Positions 7,580 through 16,182 of a DNA stretch of 57,678 nt are shown here, one piece after another. This DNA is from Cerasicoccus arenae (lineage in GTDB: Bacteria > Verrucomicrobiota > Verrucomicrobiia > Opitutales > Cerasicoccaceae): NCBI RefSeq assembly GCF_014651635.1, contig NZ_BMXG01000026.1:1-57678 (forward strand), written 5' to 3'. Each line of letters starts with the position of its first letter. The first letter of the stretch is position 1. The notes beneath the pieces are model-generated. The model had not been told where the DNA came from. It made no database searches and saw only the letters and a program-made list of their open reading frames with translations. The translations under genes and the position numbers were made by a program.

Positions 7580-8422
7580 CTACGGAAGCCAAGGGTATTT
7601 CTTAAAGTCGGGCCTACGCTTGTTGACGTAGGACTGGTGGCCCTCTTCTCCTTGCTCGGTCAGGTAATATAAAAGCGTGGCGTTGCCAGCAAGCTCCTGT
7701 AGTCCCGCTTGGCCATCGAGCTCCGCGTTAAACGCGCTCTTGAGGCAGCGAATGGCGAGTGGGCTGTGCTGCATAATGTCCTTCGCCCAATCAATCCCTT
7801 CAGCCTCCAATTGGTCCACGGGCACTACTTTATTGACCAAACCCATCTCGCGGGCTTCCTCGGCATTGTATTGGCGGCAGAGATACCAGATTTCGCGCGC
7901 CTTCTTCTGGCCGACAATGCGTGCTAAGTAGCTTGAGCCAAACCCACCGTCGAAACTGCCGACCTTGGGGCCCGTCTGCCCAAAAATCGCATTATCGGCC
8001 GCAATGGTTAAATCGCACACCACGTGGAGAACGTGTCCGCCGCCAATTGCATATCCGGCGACCAACGCAATGACCACCTTGGGCATCGATCGGATGAGCT
8101 TTTGCAGGTCGAGCACGTTGAGCCGGGGCACTCCGTCCTTTCCCTGATACCCGCCGGCCTGTTCGCCGCGAATTTTCTGGTCACCACCAGAGCAAAAGGC
8201 GTATTTTCCGTCGGTTTGTGGATTCTGCCCACAAAGCAGCACAACGCCTATCTCGGGGTCCTCACGGGCATCCGTAAAGGCCTCCAGCATTTCCATCACG
8301 GTGTCGGGCGTGAAGGCATTACGCCGGTGCGGGCGATTAATCGTCACCTTGGCAATGCCTTCCCCAGCAAGCTTGTGATAGCGGATTTCCTCAAAGGGTT
8401 TGACTTCGATCCAGTCGCTCAT
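7580..8422 (-). CDS. menB: 1,4-dihydroxy-2-naphthoyl-CoA synthase
   Basis: A 280-residue crotonase-fold enzyme of menaquinone synthesis that closes the ring of o-succinylbenzoyl-CoA. Diagnostic blocks are present: [11 protein letters not shown] near the N-terminus, the oxyanion segment [27 protein letters not shown], and the MenB-specific [21 protein letters not shown] and [13 protein letters not shown]. The Gly in QTGPKVG is the pattern of the bicarbonate-dependent type. Length matches the family. No other men genes are adjacent. It stands alone, with gcvH 156 bases upstream in the same direction. The ATG at 8422 has no clear Shine-Dalgarno. Confidence 0.95.
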   Translation of the reverse strand: MSDWIEVKPFEEIRYHKLAGEGIAKVTINRPHRRNAFTPDTVMEMLEAFTDAREDPEIGVVLLCGQNPQTDGKYAFCSGGDQKIRGEQAGGYQGKDGVPRLNVLDLQKLIRSMPKVVIALVAGYAIGGGHVLHVVCDLTIAADNAIFGQTGPKVGSFDGGFGSSYLARIVGQKKAREIWYLCRQYNAEEAREMGLVNKVVPVDQLEAEGIDWAKDIMQHSPLAIRCLKSAFNAELDGQAGLQELAGNATLLYYLTEQGEEGHQSYVNKRRPDFKKYPWLP

Positions 8423-8578
8423 GGGGATGATTTAAAAGTAAAACAGGAAGCGCGGGAAGAACGTAAAGGTATAAAAAGTAAGAAACAAAGTAACCGTTTA
8501 AAGAACTCTCCGGCTACTCTGGCTTTCCCTGTTCAATCTTTGCTTTCCGCTATAAGCGGAGTTGCTACTAAAAGCTAA

Positions 8579-8956
8579 TTAGAGCAACTTGCCGTAAGCA
8601 TCGGCGTCGAGTAAATCGGCGACCTCGGATGCATCTATTTTAATACGGATCATCCAGCCTGCGCCATAAGAATCGCTATTGACCGACTCGGGCTCGTTTT
8701 CCAGGGCTTCGTTGATCGCAACCACTTCGCCACTGACAGGCGCATACAGGTCGGAGGCCGCTTTAACTGACTCCACAGCACCAAACGCATCGCCCTTCAC
8801 TATGGAGTCGCCGACGCTGGGCAGCTCCACGAAAGTAATATCACCCAAGCTGCTTTGCGCATGATCGGTAATGCCGATCGTGGCCGTACCATCAGCCTCT
8901 GCGCGAAGCCATTCATGATCCTTGGTGTATTTGAGGTCAGCAGGAACGTTAGACAT
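8579..8956 (-). CDS. gcvH: Glycine cleavage system H protein
   Basis: A 125-residue lipoyl-carrier protein with the usual start YTKDHEWL, the [18 protein letters not shown] block, and the lipoylation site in [13 protein letters not shown] (Lys65). It shuttles the aminomethyl group between the P, T and L proteins. Family length is 120-135, so it is complete. The genes for P and T proteins are not in this window. In the menB-side gap a small hairpin TCCGCT/AGCGGA lies near 8553 without a T run. I saw no glycine riboswitch in the 88 bases upstream. Confidence 0.95.
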   Translation of the reverse strand: MSNVPADLKYTKDHEWLRAEADGTATIGITDHAQSSLGDITFVELPSVGDSIVKGDAFGAVESVKAASDLYAPVSGEVVAINEALENEPESVNSDSYGAGWMIRIKIDASEVADLLDADAYGKLL

Positions 8957-9044
8957 GGGTCAAAAGATTAACAATTATCATTTAAAAATCAAAGGGGAGC
9001 CATGCTCGCCACCACTGGTTCAGTCGTCCCAAACGAAATCAGAC

Positions 9045-9299
9045 TTAGGCCGACTTGGCTTCCTTTTTCGCGCGACAGTAATCAACCCGCGTTACGCGGA
9101 ATAAGCACAGCGCAAGCCAAGCAAAGCCCGACATGACAGCTGACGTATAGGCCGTAAAGAGATTTTTCCAGAACGGATCGTAAAACGGCACGTGCGAAGG
9201 AATCACCACGAAGAAAAAGAACAGGAATACACCGCCGCAGATGCACACATCAATGAGTGCGCCAACGGGTGTCACGAGCTTGCGGTTTTCAGCTTCCAT
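9045..9299 (-). CDS. Small membrane protein with two transmembrane helices
   Basis: About 84 residues from the ATG at 9299. An alternative TTG start 30 bases upstream would add MRLIPYCNTF-like residues and is less convincing. Two hydrophobic helices are visible (LIDVCICGGVFLFFFFVV and the stretch containing SAVMSGFAWLALCLF), ending in a lysine-rich tail suited to the cytoplasmic face. It lies about 50 bases downstream of the SGNH hydrolase gene on the same strand and may be co-transcribed. No family recognised. Confidence 0.6.
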   Translation of the reverse strand: MEAENRKLVTPVGALIDVCICGGVFLFFFFVVIPSHVPFYDPFWKNLFTAYTSAVMSGFAWLALCLFRVTRVDYCRAKKEAKSA

Positions 9300-9348
9300 A
9301 AAAGTGTTGCAGTATGGGATGAGTCTCAAGCGGCGGTCAACGCGAAAA

Positions 9349-9975
9349 TCAGACCCGCACGTATTGCATCCAGGCCTTAGCCATCAGGCCATGGCCAGCC
9401 GGGCTTGGATGCACGCCGTCGCCAGCCCAGTAGCCCATTTCCTGACGGCAAGCTGCCGCCGCAAATACACCGTCAAACGGCACTAAAATGGCCCCATACT
9501 CACGCGCCAACTTGCGCACCACGTGGATTTTCGGGTCTAGGTCACCACGCCAGGCGGCCCGGTCCTCCGGCGTATGCAGCAGGAATGGCTCGCAAAGAAT
9601 CAGTTGGGAGACTTCGTCTTTCGCCCGATCGAGGATGCCACGGTATCCTTCCTCAAACACTTCAGTGGAGGTAGGATCGTTGGAGTCAAAGGCACGCCAG
9701 CAGTCGTTGACACCAATCAGGATAGACAGCCAATCGGGCTTGAGGTCTAGGCAGTCCTTGTCCCAACGCGCTGCCAAATCAGGGACACGATTACCCGAAA
9801 TGCCACGGTTAATGAATTTTAAGTCCGCCTCTGGGTAGCGCGCACCCAGCAATGAGGCGATGATACGCACGTAGCCCACCCCCAAGCATCCGCCATCCTC
9901 TTTATTTCGGCTCGCATCAGTGATGCTGTCGCCTTGAAAAAGAATAGTCTGACCGGTCTTAAAAGGTATTCCCAT
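9349..9975 (-). CDS. SGNH/GDSL-family hydrolase (208 aa)
   Basis: Carries the four SGNH blocks: GDSIT with nucleophile Ser17, the Gly of NRGISGN near 60, GVND with Asn90, and GDGVHPSPAGH with Asp186 and His189. Such enzymes hydrolyse esters, often acyl or acetyl groups on sugars or lipids. There is no signal peptide, so it is probably cytoplasmic. The substrate cannot be told from sequence. The close match to compact 200-residue Verrucomicrobia/Planctomycetes GDSL proteins suggests carbohydrate esterase activity, as inference. Confidence 0.85.
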   Translation of the reverse strand: MGIPFKTGQTILFQGDSITDASRNKEDGGCLGVGYVRIIASLLGARYPEADLKFINRGISGNRVPDLAARWDKDCLDLKPDWLSILIGVNDCWRAFDSNDPTSTEVFEEGYRGILDRAKDEVSQLILCEPFLLHTPEDRAAWRGDLDPKIHVVRKLAREYGAILVPFDGVFAAAACRQEMGYWAGDGVHPSPAGHGLMAKAWMQYVRV

Positions 9976-10295
9976 GTATGCACGCTAGTCGGAAATTCAG
10001 GCTGTCGAAAAGCCTTTTCTTCGGCACAGTTTAGCAAGGCGGTGGCCAACATACTGAAAGTTTCTGTAAGGAAACGTAAAGCCTCTGCGTCTGAACCATC
10101 AAATGATCGCATAGTCACATTGAGATTCCATGGATATGCCAACACTTGTAGATGACAACATCACGTGCCTCCGCCAACGCGAGGTATTCGAGGCGTAATG
10201 TGCTTGTCAATGTGAGTGTTTCCGCCACAGATCATCCAAGCGCTCCAGCCAACTGCTAACGCGGCGGCTGGGTTTAAACGTTGGAATAGGAAATA
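9976..10295. other. Gene-free interval before the RNase H-like gene
   Basis: About 320 bases with no convincing gene. Short open frames exist on both strands (a minus-strand extension of the hydrolase region, and a plus-strand one to 10155), but neither resembles a protein family. The only structure is the nested inverted repeat at 10236-10284 described separately. Confidence 0.5.
10236..10284 (+). repeat. Nested inverted repeat resembling an integron attC fold
   Basis: The outer arms CCAAgCG (10236-10242) and CGTTGG (10279-10284) pair with one bulged G. The inner arms CCAGCC (10245-10250) and GGCTGG (10266-10271) pair perfectly, leaving a 15-base loop. The two-stem layout with an unpaired spacer, ending in GTTGG 11 bases before a start codon, is what an attC site before a cassette gene looks like. 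The core triplets deviate from the consensus and the element is short, so this is suggestive only. Confidence 0.3.
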
Positions 10296-10769
10296 ATGTA
10301 TTTATTTACAGACTGCAGTGTATCAGTTCAAAAAAATATAGGAGTAGGCGGTTATCTTTTCATCGAAGATCCGGAAGGCTCATTAGAGAATCTAGAGAAC
10401 TATATATGTTTGAATGTTTTTGAAGGAGTCACTTCGACCGAAGCTGAACTTCGAACATTAATTTGGGCTCTAAATGACTTGGAGGAACCGACTGAAAACA
10501 TATCAGTTTATACCGACTCTCAGAACATTGTCAGCCTTCTGGAACGACGCGGGCGTTTAGAAGGCAATGACTTTAGAAATAGTTCCGGAGAAGAGTTAAA
10601 GCATGGGAAATCATATAAAGAGTTTTACAAATTACTCGATGATCTAAATTTCAATGTCACTAAAGTCAGAGGACACACTCCAGTAAATGAACGAAACAAA
10701 ATTGAAATAACTTTCAGCCTATTAGATAGAAAAACTCGAAAGGAGCTGCGTAGCCGATTGGCAGTATAA
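10296..10769 (+). CDS. RNase H-fold protein, likely acquired
   Basis: 157 residues with the RNase H1 topology: TDCS at 5-8 (first catalytic Asp6), TSTEAELRTLIWAL (catalytic Glu51), VYTDSQ (Asp74) and KVRGHTP (His127 of the mobile loop). The last acidic position, usually Asp, appears as Glu137 (NKIE). RNase H cleaves RNA in RNA-DNA hybrids. This compact branch is known from integron cassettes and mobile DNA. The gene is clearly more AT-rich than its neighbours and uses AT-ending codons. It stands alone on the plus strand between minus-strand genes, 37 bases from the tail of the phosphodiesterase gene. Confidence 0.7.
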   Translation: MYLFTDCSVSVQKNIGVGGYLFIEDPEGSLENLENYICLNVFEGVTSTEAELRTLIWALNDLEEPTENISVYTDSQNIVSLLERRGRLEGNDFRNSSGEELKHGKSYKEFYKLLDDLNFNVTKVRGHTPVNERNKIEITFSLLDRKTRKELRSRLAV

Positions 10770-10806
10770 ATTCCAACAAATTGTAACTATACTCATCCAG
10801 ATACAA

Positions 10807-12183
10807 TCACCCCTGACAAACCTCAACCAAGCAGCGATGCACGTCCGTCGCGGTGATGGATGCCCCGCCCAAGCGGTTACTTGGAGCAATGAGCAAGGGC
10901 CAGTCCAGCGGATCCAACGGGCGATGGCCATGCGAGCCTTTGACCAGTGACGCATCTAAGGGGATGACGTCGAACAAGGTGCGCAGGCCGATTTTTTTGC
11001 GGAGCAGTTTGCCTGCTAGCTTCAGCTTGGGAAATACAATAGCGGGGTCGATAAACAGCTCCACTGGATCGAAGCCGGGCTTGCGATGGATGTCCACCGT
11101 GCGGGCAAAATCCGGCGCGCGGGCGTCGTCGAGCCAGTAGTAATACGTGAACCAAGCGTCCGGCTCGGCGAAGACCACCAGGTCGCCAGAGCGCGGGTGG
11201 TCCAGCCCCACGCGTGCCTTGCCCGCCGCATCGAGCACCTCGCCCACGCCGGGCGTGTTATCCAACAGCGTCCGCACTTCGCTGATGATTGACGCATCGG
11301 GCACATAAATGTGTGCGCATTGGTGGTCGGCAATTACGAAGGCACGGCAGGCACCCTTGTCGAGGGTTTCCGTGCCCAGTTCGTCCTTGATGCTCAGCCA
11401 ACCGCGTTCGCGGAACAGACGGTTGAGGTGCACCGGGCGCGACACCGGCGTAATGCCATATTCCGACAGCACCACGACTTGCACGCCACGCGATTCGTAA
11501 AAATCAATCAGCTCTCCGACCACCCGGTCAATGGCCGCCAACTCGTTGAGGATGGAGGCATGATCCGGCCCCAGCTTCATCATGCAATAGTCAAGGTGCG
11601 GCAGGTAGACCAAGGAGCAGTCCGGCGACCGTTTTTCCTCGGTCCATTGCGCAGATTTTGCAATCCAAAGTGATGATTCGATGCCCGAGGCAGGCCCCCA
11701 AAATTGCCGAAACGGAAACTCGCCCAAGTCGCCCTTAATCATCTCGCGCAAGTCAAGCGGCGTCGTGTGGATGTCAAAGTGCTTGCCGCCATCAGCCAGA
11801 TAGAGCGGGCGCGGCGTGATCGCGAAGTTGACGTCCGCATACATATTAAACCACCAGAAAAGTTGGGCGACGGTGGTCTCCGGTCGATCGCGGCGGAGGA
11901 TGTCCCACAGCTTCGGCCCCTGCATCAGGTGGTTGCTCTGCTTCCAGAAAAGGTGCTCGGCCAGCTCGCGGTCATACCAGCCATTGGCGACGATCCCGTG
12001 TTTGCTCGGCAACTCGCCCGTCAGGTAGGTCGCCTGCGCACTGCACGTCACAGCGGGCAACGTGGGGGCCACGGCGGCCACCGCGTTGCGTTCGGCAAGC
12101 CGCTGAAGATTCGGCGTGTGCTCGCCAAGATGCCGCTGGCTCAGGCCAACGACATTTAAAATTGCGGTGCGCAGGCGAGCCAT
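10807..12183 (-). CDS. EboF-like nucleotide pyrophosphatase/phosphodiesterase family protein
   Basis: 458 residues of the alkaline-phosphatase superfamily, type I phosphodiesterase branch. It has NVVGLS and HTPNLQRLAERNA at the start, the nucleophile region PAVTCSAQATYLTGELPSKHGI, a metal-ligand segment VLSEYGITPV near 250, and the C-terminal SHGHRPLD. It starts 4 bases after the stop of the EboD-like gene. In Ebo clusters of cyanobacteria, Bacteroidota and eustigmatophyte plastids, a protein of this type (EboF) accompanies EboD and EboC. That context makes EboF the best name. The reaction is not known. A general phosphodiesterase is the alternative. Confidence 0.75.
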   Translation of the reverse strand: MARLRTAILNVVGLSQRHLGEHTPNLQRLAERNAVAAVAPTLPAVTCSAQATYLTGELPSKHGIVANGWYDRELAEHLFWKQSNHLMQGPKLWDILRRDRPETTVAQLFWWFNMYADVNFAITPRPLYLADGGKHFDIHTTPLDLREMIKGDLGEFPFRQFWGPASGIESSLWIAKSAQWTEEKRSPDCSLVYLPHLDYCMMKLGPDHASILNELAAIDRVVGELIDFYESRGVQVVVLSEYGITPVSRPVHLNRLFRERGWLSIKDELGTETLDKGACRAFVIADHQCAHIYVPDASIISEVRTLLDNTPGVGEVLDAAGKARVGLDHPRSGDLVVFAEPDAWFTYYYWLDDARAPDFARTVDIHRKPGFDPVELFIDPAIVFPKLKLAGKLLRKKIGLRTLFDVIPLDASLVKGSHGHRPLDPLDWPLLIAPSNRLGGASITATDVHRCLVEVCQG

Positions 12184-12186
12184 GAC

Positions 12187-13398
12187 TTACGACCTTACGT
12201 CCTCCAACAGCACCAGCGTGGCGCGCAGGGCTCCCCGCAAGGCAGCAGAATCCACCGTATGAATATCGCAGCTAACGCCGGGCACGGTGACCATGCACAG
12301 GCACAACTCACCGCCGAGGTGCAGGCGAAATTCTTCCAACCCACGCAGCAGCGGTGCAGCAGGATTATCAACTGCGGCTTCCAGCGCGTGGACAACCTCA
12401 GGCCGGGCCAGCGGTGCGAGCAGGCCCATTCGTCGGGCAACGCGTTGGATACGGTCTAGATCCTCCATAGCCAGCAACCCAACCTGCTCGGCATAGTGCA
12501 AATCGACCATCATGCCCACGGCAACCGCCTCGCCATGTGGTAATTGAAAATCCGTCAGTTGCTCCAGCTTGTGCGCGGACCAGTGACCAAAATCTAACGG
12601 GCGTCCGCTACCCATTTCAAAGGGATCGCCACCAGTTGCAATATGCTCGGCGTGGATGCGCGCGCCCTCGGCCACGGCGTATTGAACGGGCTCCTCGTCC
12701 AAACGCTGCAAGGCCTCGGCGTGCTGCTCCAGATAATCGAAAAACTTGGCGTCGCGGACGAGCGCCACCTTGAGTGCTTCGGCCAGACCGGCGCGACGAT
12801 CACGCTCGGGCTGGCTACGCAGGAACGCGAGATCATTGACCACGGCCCACGGTACGGCAAACGCGCCCAGCCAATTCTTCTGCCCAAAGCGATTGACGCC
12901 GCACTTCACGCCGACGCCGCTGTCTCCTTGGCTGAGGGTCGTGGTAGGCATGCGCAGAAGGCGTAATCCACGATGCGCCGTCGCCGCCGCAAAGCCCACG
13001 ACATCCAACACCGCCCCGCCACCAATCACCAGCACGCACGAATGGCGCGAGAGCGGGTGTGCGTAAAAGTTCTTCCAAAGCTGCTCCACGATGCTCCAAT
13101 CATTTTTGCACGCCTCACCGCCCGGAATCATCATCGGCGGCGCGACGAGCTCGACGGGGGTTGCGCCATCCTGCATCGATTCGAGCGCACCGGTCAATTC
13201 ATTGGCCAAATTTGGAAAACTCGCCCGTAACCCATCATCAATGCAGGCAAAAACGCGCAGCGATTCACCAGCCTCGACAGCATCGCCCCGCAACGCCTCC
13301 TCCAGCGTCGGATTACCCAGCTGCAACGCATTCTCCGTAAATAAAATCCGGTGAGCGAACTGCGGCGTAACGTGAAATTGGTGGGTAGCGCTGGGCAT
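12187..13398 (-). CDS. EboD-like 3-dehydroquinate-synthase superfamily enzyme
   Basis: 403 residues, longer than housekeeping AroB (about 360). The NAD-binding block VLVIGGGAVLDVVGFAAAT, the PTTTLSQGDSGVGVKCGVN segment and the metal-ligand regions are present. GQKNWLGAF and LDFGHWSAHKLEQLT are closer to the EboD branch than to AroB, which reads GKNLIGAF and GHTFGHAIE. EboD proteins cyclise a sugar-phosphate-like substrate that has not been identified. It is followed directly by the EboF-like gene (4-base gap), with an EboC-like prenyltransferase gene 1.1 kb upstream in the same direction. Active-site lysines and histidines appear intact. Confidence 0.8.
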   Translation of the reverse strand: MPSATHQFHVTPQFAHRILFTENALQLGNPTLEEALRGDAVEAGESLRVFACIDDGLRASFPNLANELTGALESMQDGATPVELVAPPMMIPGGEACKNDWSIVEQLWKNFYAHPLSRHSCVLVIGGGAVLDVVGFAAATAHRGLRLLRMPTTTLSQGDSGVGVKCGVNRFGQKNWLGAFAVPWAVVNDLAFLRSQPERDRRAGLAEALKVALVRDAKFFDYLEQHAEALQRLDEEPVQYAVAEGARIHAEHIATGGDPFEMGSGRPLDFGHWSAHKLEQLTDFQLPHGEAVAVGMMVDLHYAEQVGLLAMEDLDRIQRVARRMGLLAPLARPEVVHALEAAVDNPAAPLLRGLEEFRLHLGGELCLCMVTVPGVSCDIHTVDSAALRGALRATLVLLEDVRS

Positions 13399-13591
13399 AA
13401 ATCCTTGGCCTCAAAGCACCCATGCTGTAATCGCAGTCAAGGAGCGGCAAAGCTTTTTTAGCAGGATCGCCCGAAACCGCAACCTAGCGAAGTGGCCATC
13501 TTTACGCTTAGCACTTGCTCCCTTATACCCCCCAGCCTCAACAGAACTGCCAATAGTCCAATGCTACGTTTGCCCCCTTTTCGGGTGCCGG

Positions 13592-14266
13592 TTATGACCG
13601 CTTTCGAGCGCGAAAGCATGCAAGGCTGGCCGCAACAAATCCAATCAACACAGCAGTGGCTCCTGGTTCAGGGATGGCGCTACTGCTGACAATGATATTA
13701 TCCAGATAGAAATCTTCTAGGTTCGAACTCGAAATCGTGCTCCATCTCAATTTGACGCTACTCGCATCTAACCCACCTGGGCCGAAGTAGGTTTCAGGAA
13801 TGGTGATGGTATAAGAGATAAAGGGAGAAGCACCAGCAGAGGCTGTATTGGGGAGCGTAATCGTTGTCCCACTGTAAACGCTGTCGGTTCCATCAAAAGC
13901 ACCTAAGTCGACTAATACCGTTTCATAGCCCGAGCCAAAATCTACTTGGAAGTTGTTTAAGCCGTCCGGTGATTGTGAGGCGGATCTCGCTTTTAGATCA
14001 AAAGAGATCACTAAATTTTCGCCACTCGGGAGTGAGATGGAGTCCACCTGCCTGACATAGTGGAAATTGGGATTACCATTACGGAAGAAAAGGCTTTGAT
14101 CCCCCTCTGAAGCAACGCCTGTGACTACACGCGTCTCCGAATTAAAGACAACCCAAGTTGGCGAAGGTGGCCCCTCGGGCGTATAGGTTTCAAAAGATTC
14201 GGTGAACAGCACGGCTGCGCTGGCTTGGCTGAGCCCCAAGCAAAGGGCAAGTAAGGGTAGTTTCAT
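13592..14266 (-). CDS. PEP-CTERM sorting domain protein (224 aa)
   Basis: Signal peptide (MKLPLLALCLGLSQASAA), then a beta-rich region of about 180 residues with the LFTESFETYTPEG start common to PEP-CTERM lectin-like sandwiches, and a C-terminal sorting signal: IPEPGA, a hydrophobic helix (TAVLIGFVAASLACF) and the basic tail RARKRS. The exosortase system recognises this signal and attaches or releases the protein at the outer surface. No exosortase gene is in the window. It separates the EboC-like and EboD-like genes. Whether it is part of their transcript is unclear. Confidence 0.9.
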   Translation of the reverse strand: MKLPLLALCLGLSQASAAVLFTESFETYTPEGPPSPTWVVFNSETRVVTGVASEGDQSLFFRNGNPNFHYVRQVDSISLPSGENLVISFDLKARSASQSPDGLNNFQVDFGSGYETVLVDLGAFDGTDSVYSGTTITLPNTASAGASPFISYTITIPETYFGPGGLDASSVKLRWSTISSSNLEDFYLDNIIVSSSAIPEPGATAVLIGFVAASLACFRARKRS

Positions 14267-14487
14267 GTTAGCAAGTTAAGACCGAAAATATTAGCTTAGT
14301 CAATAAATAGATTTGAGCAACATAATGGCCATATTACCATATTAAATAAACAATGCATCTGACATAGCCAACAAACTCACTGCCTCGTTCTTCCTATTGA
14401 GGTCGCACGGATACTTAGGGATCAGATTGGAATGATATTTGTCCGCGAGCGGGTCTGCTATTCCCAAGGCGTCAAACGTAGTCCCCT

Positions 14488-15372
14488 TTAGGTGGCCGCG
14501 ATTCGCTTCTGCATTGCAAGTGCAAACGGAAACAGGATTGCCACCACGCCCAAGGCAATCACAGGAGAGATCCAGCACAGTGCAATGCCATCGATTAACA
14601 CGATGCCAGCCAGAAGGCGCGGAATGCTCTTATAAGGTGGCATTGCCCCCTCCCCCCCCCCAACTCGCATCGGCCATGCAGGAATTGTCCACACCGCCAA
14701 GCCAACGCCGAAGATAAGGCTGACCAAGCCGCCAGCCGCTAGGAGGAAGCCCAGCAGAGTCGTCCCGAGAGGTGTCGCCAGCAACAGGCTTTGCAGACGG
14801 GGAAATTTGTGCTCAATCGGCCCGCTTTCACTGGCGGCACGCCAAGTCAGGCCTGTTATATAGATGAAATGCGTGGTGCCCCACATCGCCAGAAGCACCG
14901 TCGACGTATCGAAGGCAAATTCATGGGGCGACGCCGCCAGCAAGAACAAACTCGCACGCCCCCCCCCCATTAAGAGCGCTGCCCACGTAGTGCGTTTGTG
15001 GACGAGGTCGTAGCTGAGAACACAGGCGATTAATATGACCAACAGTATCCAGCCCCCCCCCGCAAGCAGTGTCAACACGCTCCCCAATAGCATCCAACCG
15101 AGGCCCAGCGCGGTCACTTGCCCCCGCGAAAACACACCGCTCGGGATCGGGCGCTCGGGGCGATATTGGCGGTCGAAATCAGCGTCCGCCGCGTCATTGA
15201 GCGTTGTTCCGCCGAAATAGAGCGCGGTCGCGCCAAGCAACATCAGGCCTAGCGCAGGCTCAAAGGTCCCGCCCGATAAGAACCAAGCCGCCAACACATT
15301 ACTCCAAACCGTGGGTGCGTTGGAAACGCGGCAAAGCTGGAGAACCGCCTGAAGACTAGGTTGGCTGAGCAT
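14488..15372 (-). CDS. EboC-like UbiA-family prenyltransferase
   Basis: About 294 residues from the ATG at 15372 (a GTG at 15390 directly follows the upstream stop), almost all in eight or nine transmembrane helices. The first UbiA aspartate motif is clear: NDAADADFD with RPERPIPSG after it. The second is present as SYDLVHKR. Such enzymes transfer a prenyl chain from a polyprenyl diphosphate. The position with EboD- and EboF-like genes points to EboC. MenA or another quinone enzyme is the alternative. Three long G runs in the coding strand (10, 10 and 9 bases) encode Gly triplets at 14652-14661, 14959-14968 and 15053-15061. Confidence 0.75.
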   Translation of the reverse strand: MLSQPSLQAVLQLCRVSNAPTVWSNVLAAWFLSGGTFEPALGLMLLGATALYFGGTTLNDAADADFDRQYRPERPIPSGVFSRGQVTALGLGWMLLGSVLTLLAGGGWILLVILIACVLSYDLVHKRTTWAALLMGGGRASLFLLAASPHEFAFDTSTVLLAMWGTTHFIYITGLTWRAASESGPIEHKFPRLQSLLLATPLGTTLLGFLLAAGGLVSLIFGVGLAVWTIPAWPMRVGGGEGAMPPYKSIPRLLAGIVLIDGIALCWISPVIALGVVAILFPFALAMQKRIAAT

Positions 15373-15390
15373 GAGCGCTCTCCAAGGCAC

Positions 15391-16071
15391 TTACTTGGAC
15401 GGAATTTTGATCTTCTGGCCAACTGGTAAGCGGCGAGGATCGACATCGGGATTGGCCGCTAAAATGGCCGCTACCGAGACATTATACTGCTCACTGAGCT
15501 TGGTAAAGGTGTCCCCGGAGCGAATGGTGTGCGTGGCTGCGCTTGCCCCCCCGACAACCACAGGAGCACTCGCTACAGGCGGTGGAGATGCGCTTGGTTC
15601 GATTGTCGCAACGGGCAGGGCTGACGTTGGATTGCCACGCGGTATAGACGACCCACCACTTGCCGAGGGGCGGCCTGAGCGGTTCAAGGTGTCGATTAAT
15701 TCGGTCAGCTTGTCGGCGGAAGTCTCAATCATATCGCGGTTGATATTGATTTCGGAGCTGGCTTTTTTGAAGGCCTCATTGGCATCGCCGGCGAGGAGCT
15801 TTAACTGCTGCTCGGTGGAGGAAAGCTTGCTGGCCTGCTCGGAATACTTGGCCTCGAGGTCACGGAGGCGTGTTTCCAAGCCTTCTGCCTTAACGGTGAT
15901 CGCCTCCAAATTGGTCTGAGCCTCACTGGCTTTGCCGGTCCCACCCAGACTGAAATACAACGCAGCGCCACCCAGAAGCAAGGCGGCGAAACCGACAAGC
16001 AAGGGCGCTATCATGCTCCCGGAACTCGAGTTACTCGGTTCAAAGGACGAAAGATCGGAGTCAACGGACAT
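15391..16071 (-). CDS. LysM-domain membrane-anchored protein
   Basis: About 226 residues from the ATG at 16071 (MSVDSDLS). An upstream GTG/ATG set would add 13 atypical residues. A transmembrane helix at about 20-42 (APLLVGFAALLLGGAALYF) anchors the protein. A heptad-like coiled coil follows (roughly 50-130), then a Ser/Pro/Ala linker, and a C-terminal LysM domain (HTIRSGDTFTKLSEQYNV to PVGQKIKIPS) that binds N-acetylglucosamine polymers such as peptidoglycan. Its stop directly abuts the prenyltransferase start region (TAAGTG), so the two are probably co-transcribed. Confidence 0.85.
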   Translation of the reverse strand: MSVDSDLSSFEPSNSSSGSMIAPLLVGFAALLLGGAALYFSLGGTGKASEAQTNLEAITVKAEGLETRLRDLEAKYSEQASKLSSTEQQLKLLAGDANEAFKKASSEININRDMIETSADKLTELIDTLNRSGRPSASGGSSIPRGNPTSALPVATIEPSASPPPVASAPVVVGGASAATHTIRSGDTFTKLSEQYNVSVAAILAANPDVDPRRLPVGQKIKIPSK

Positions 16072-16182
16072 ATCAAAGGTAGCGTAGAGCATGCCGATGC
16101 CCCAAATCAAGCCGCTTGTGCACTCAAGAACCCGGGTTTACCCTATTTTTAAATGGATGTGCCCATTTGAAACCGAAGGCAC

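Noticed and set aside
8957-9044. Possible glycine riboswitch upstream of gcvH
   Set aside because: The 88-base gap is too short and shows none of the conserved paired elements.
9819-10145. Minus-strand open frame extending upstream of the SGNH hydrolase
   Set aside because: It overlaps the hydrolase in another frame, and the non-overlapping part has no recognisable features.
12187-13398. Assignment as housekeeping AroB
   Set aside because: The GHWSAHKLE segment, longer length and neighbours fit EboD better, though only a tree can settle it.
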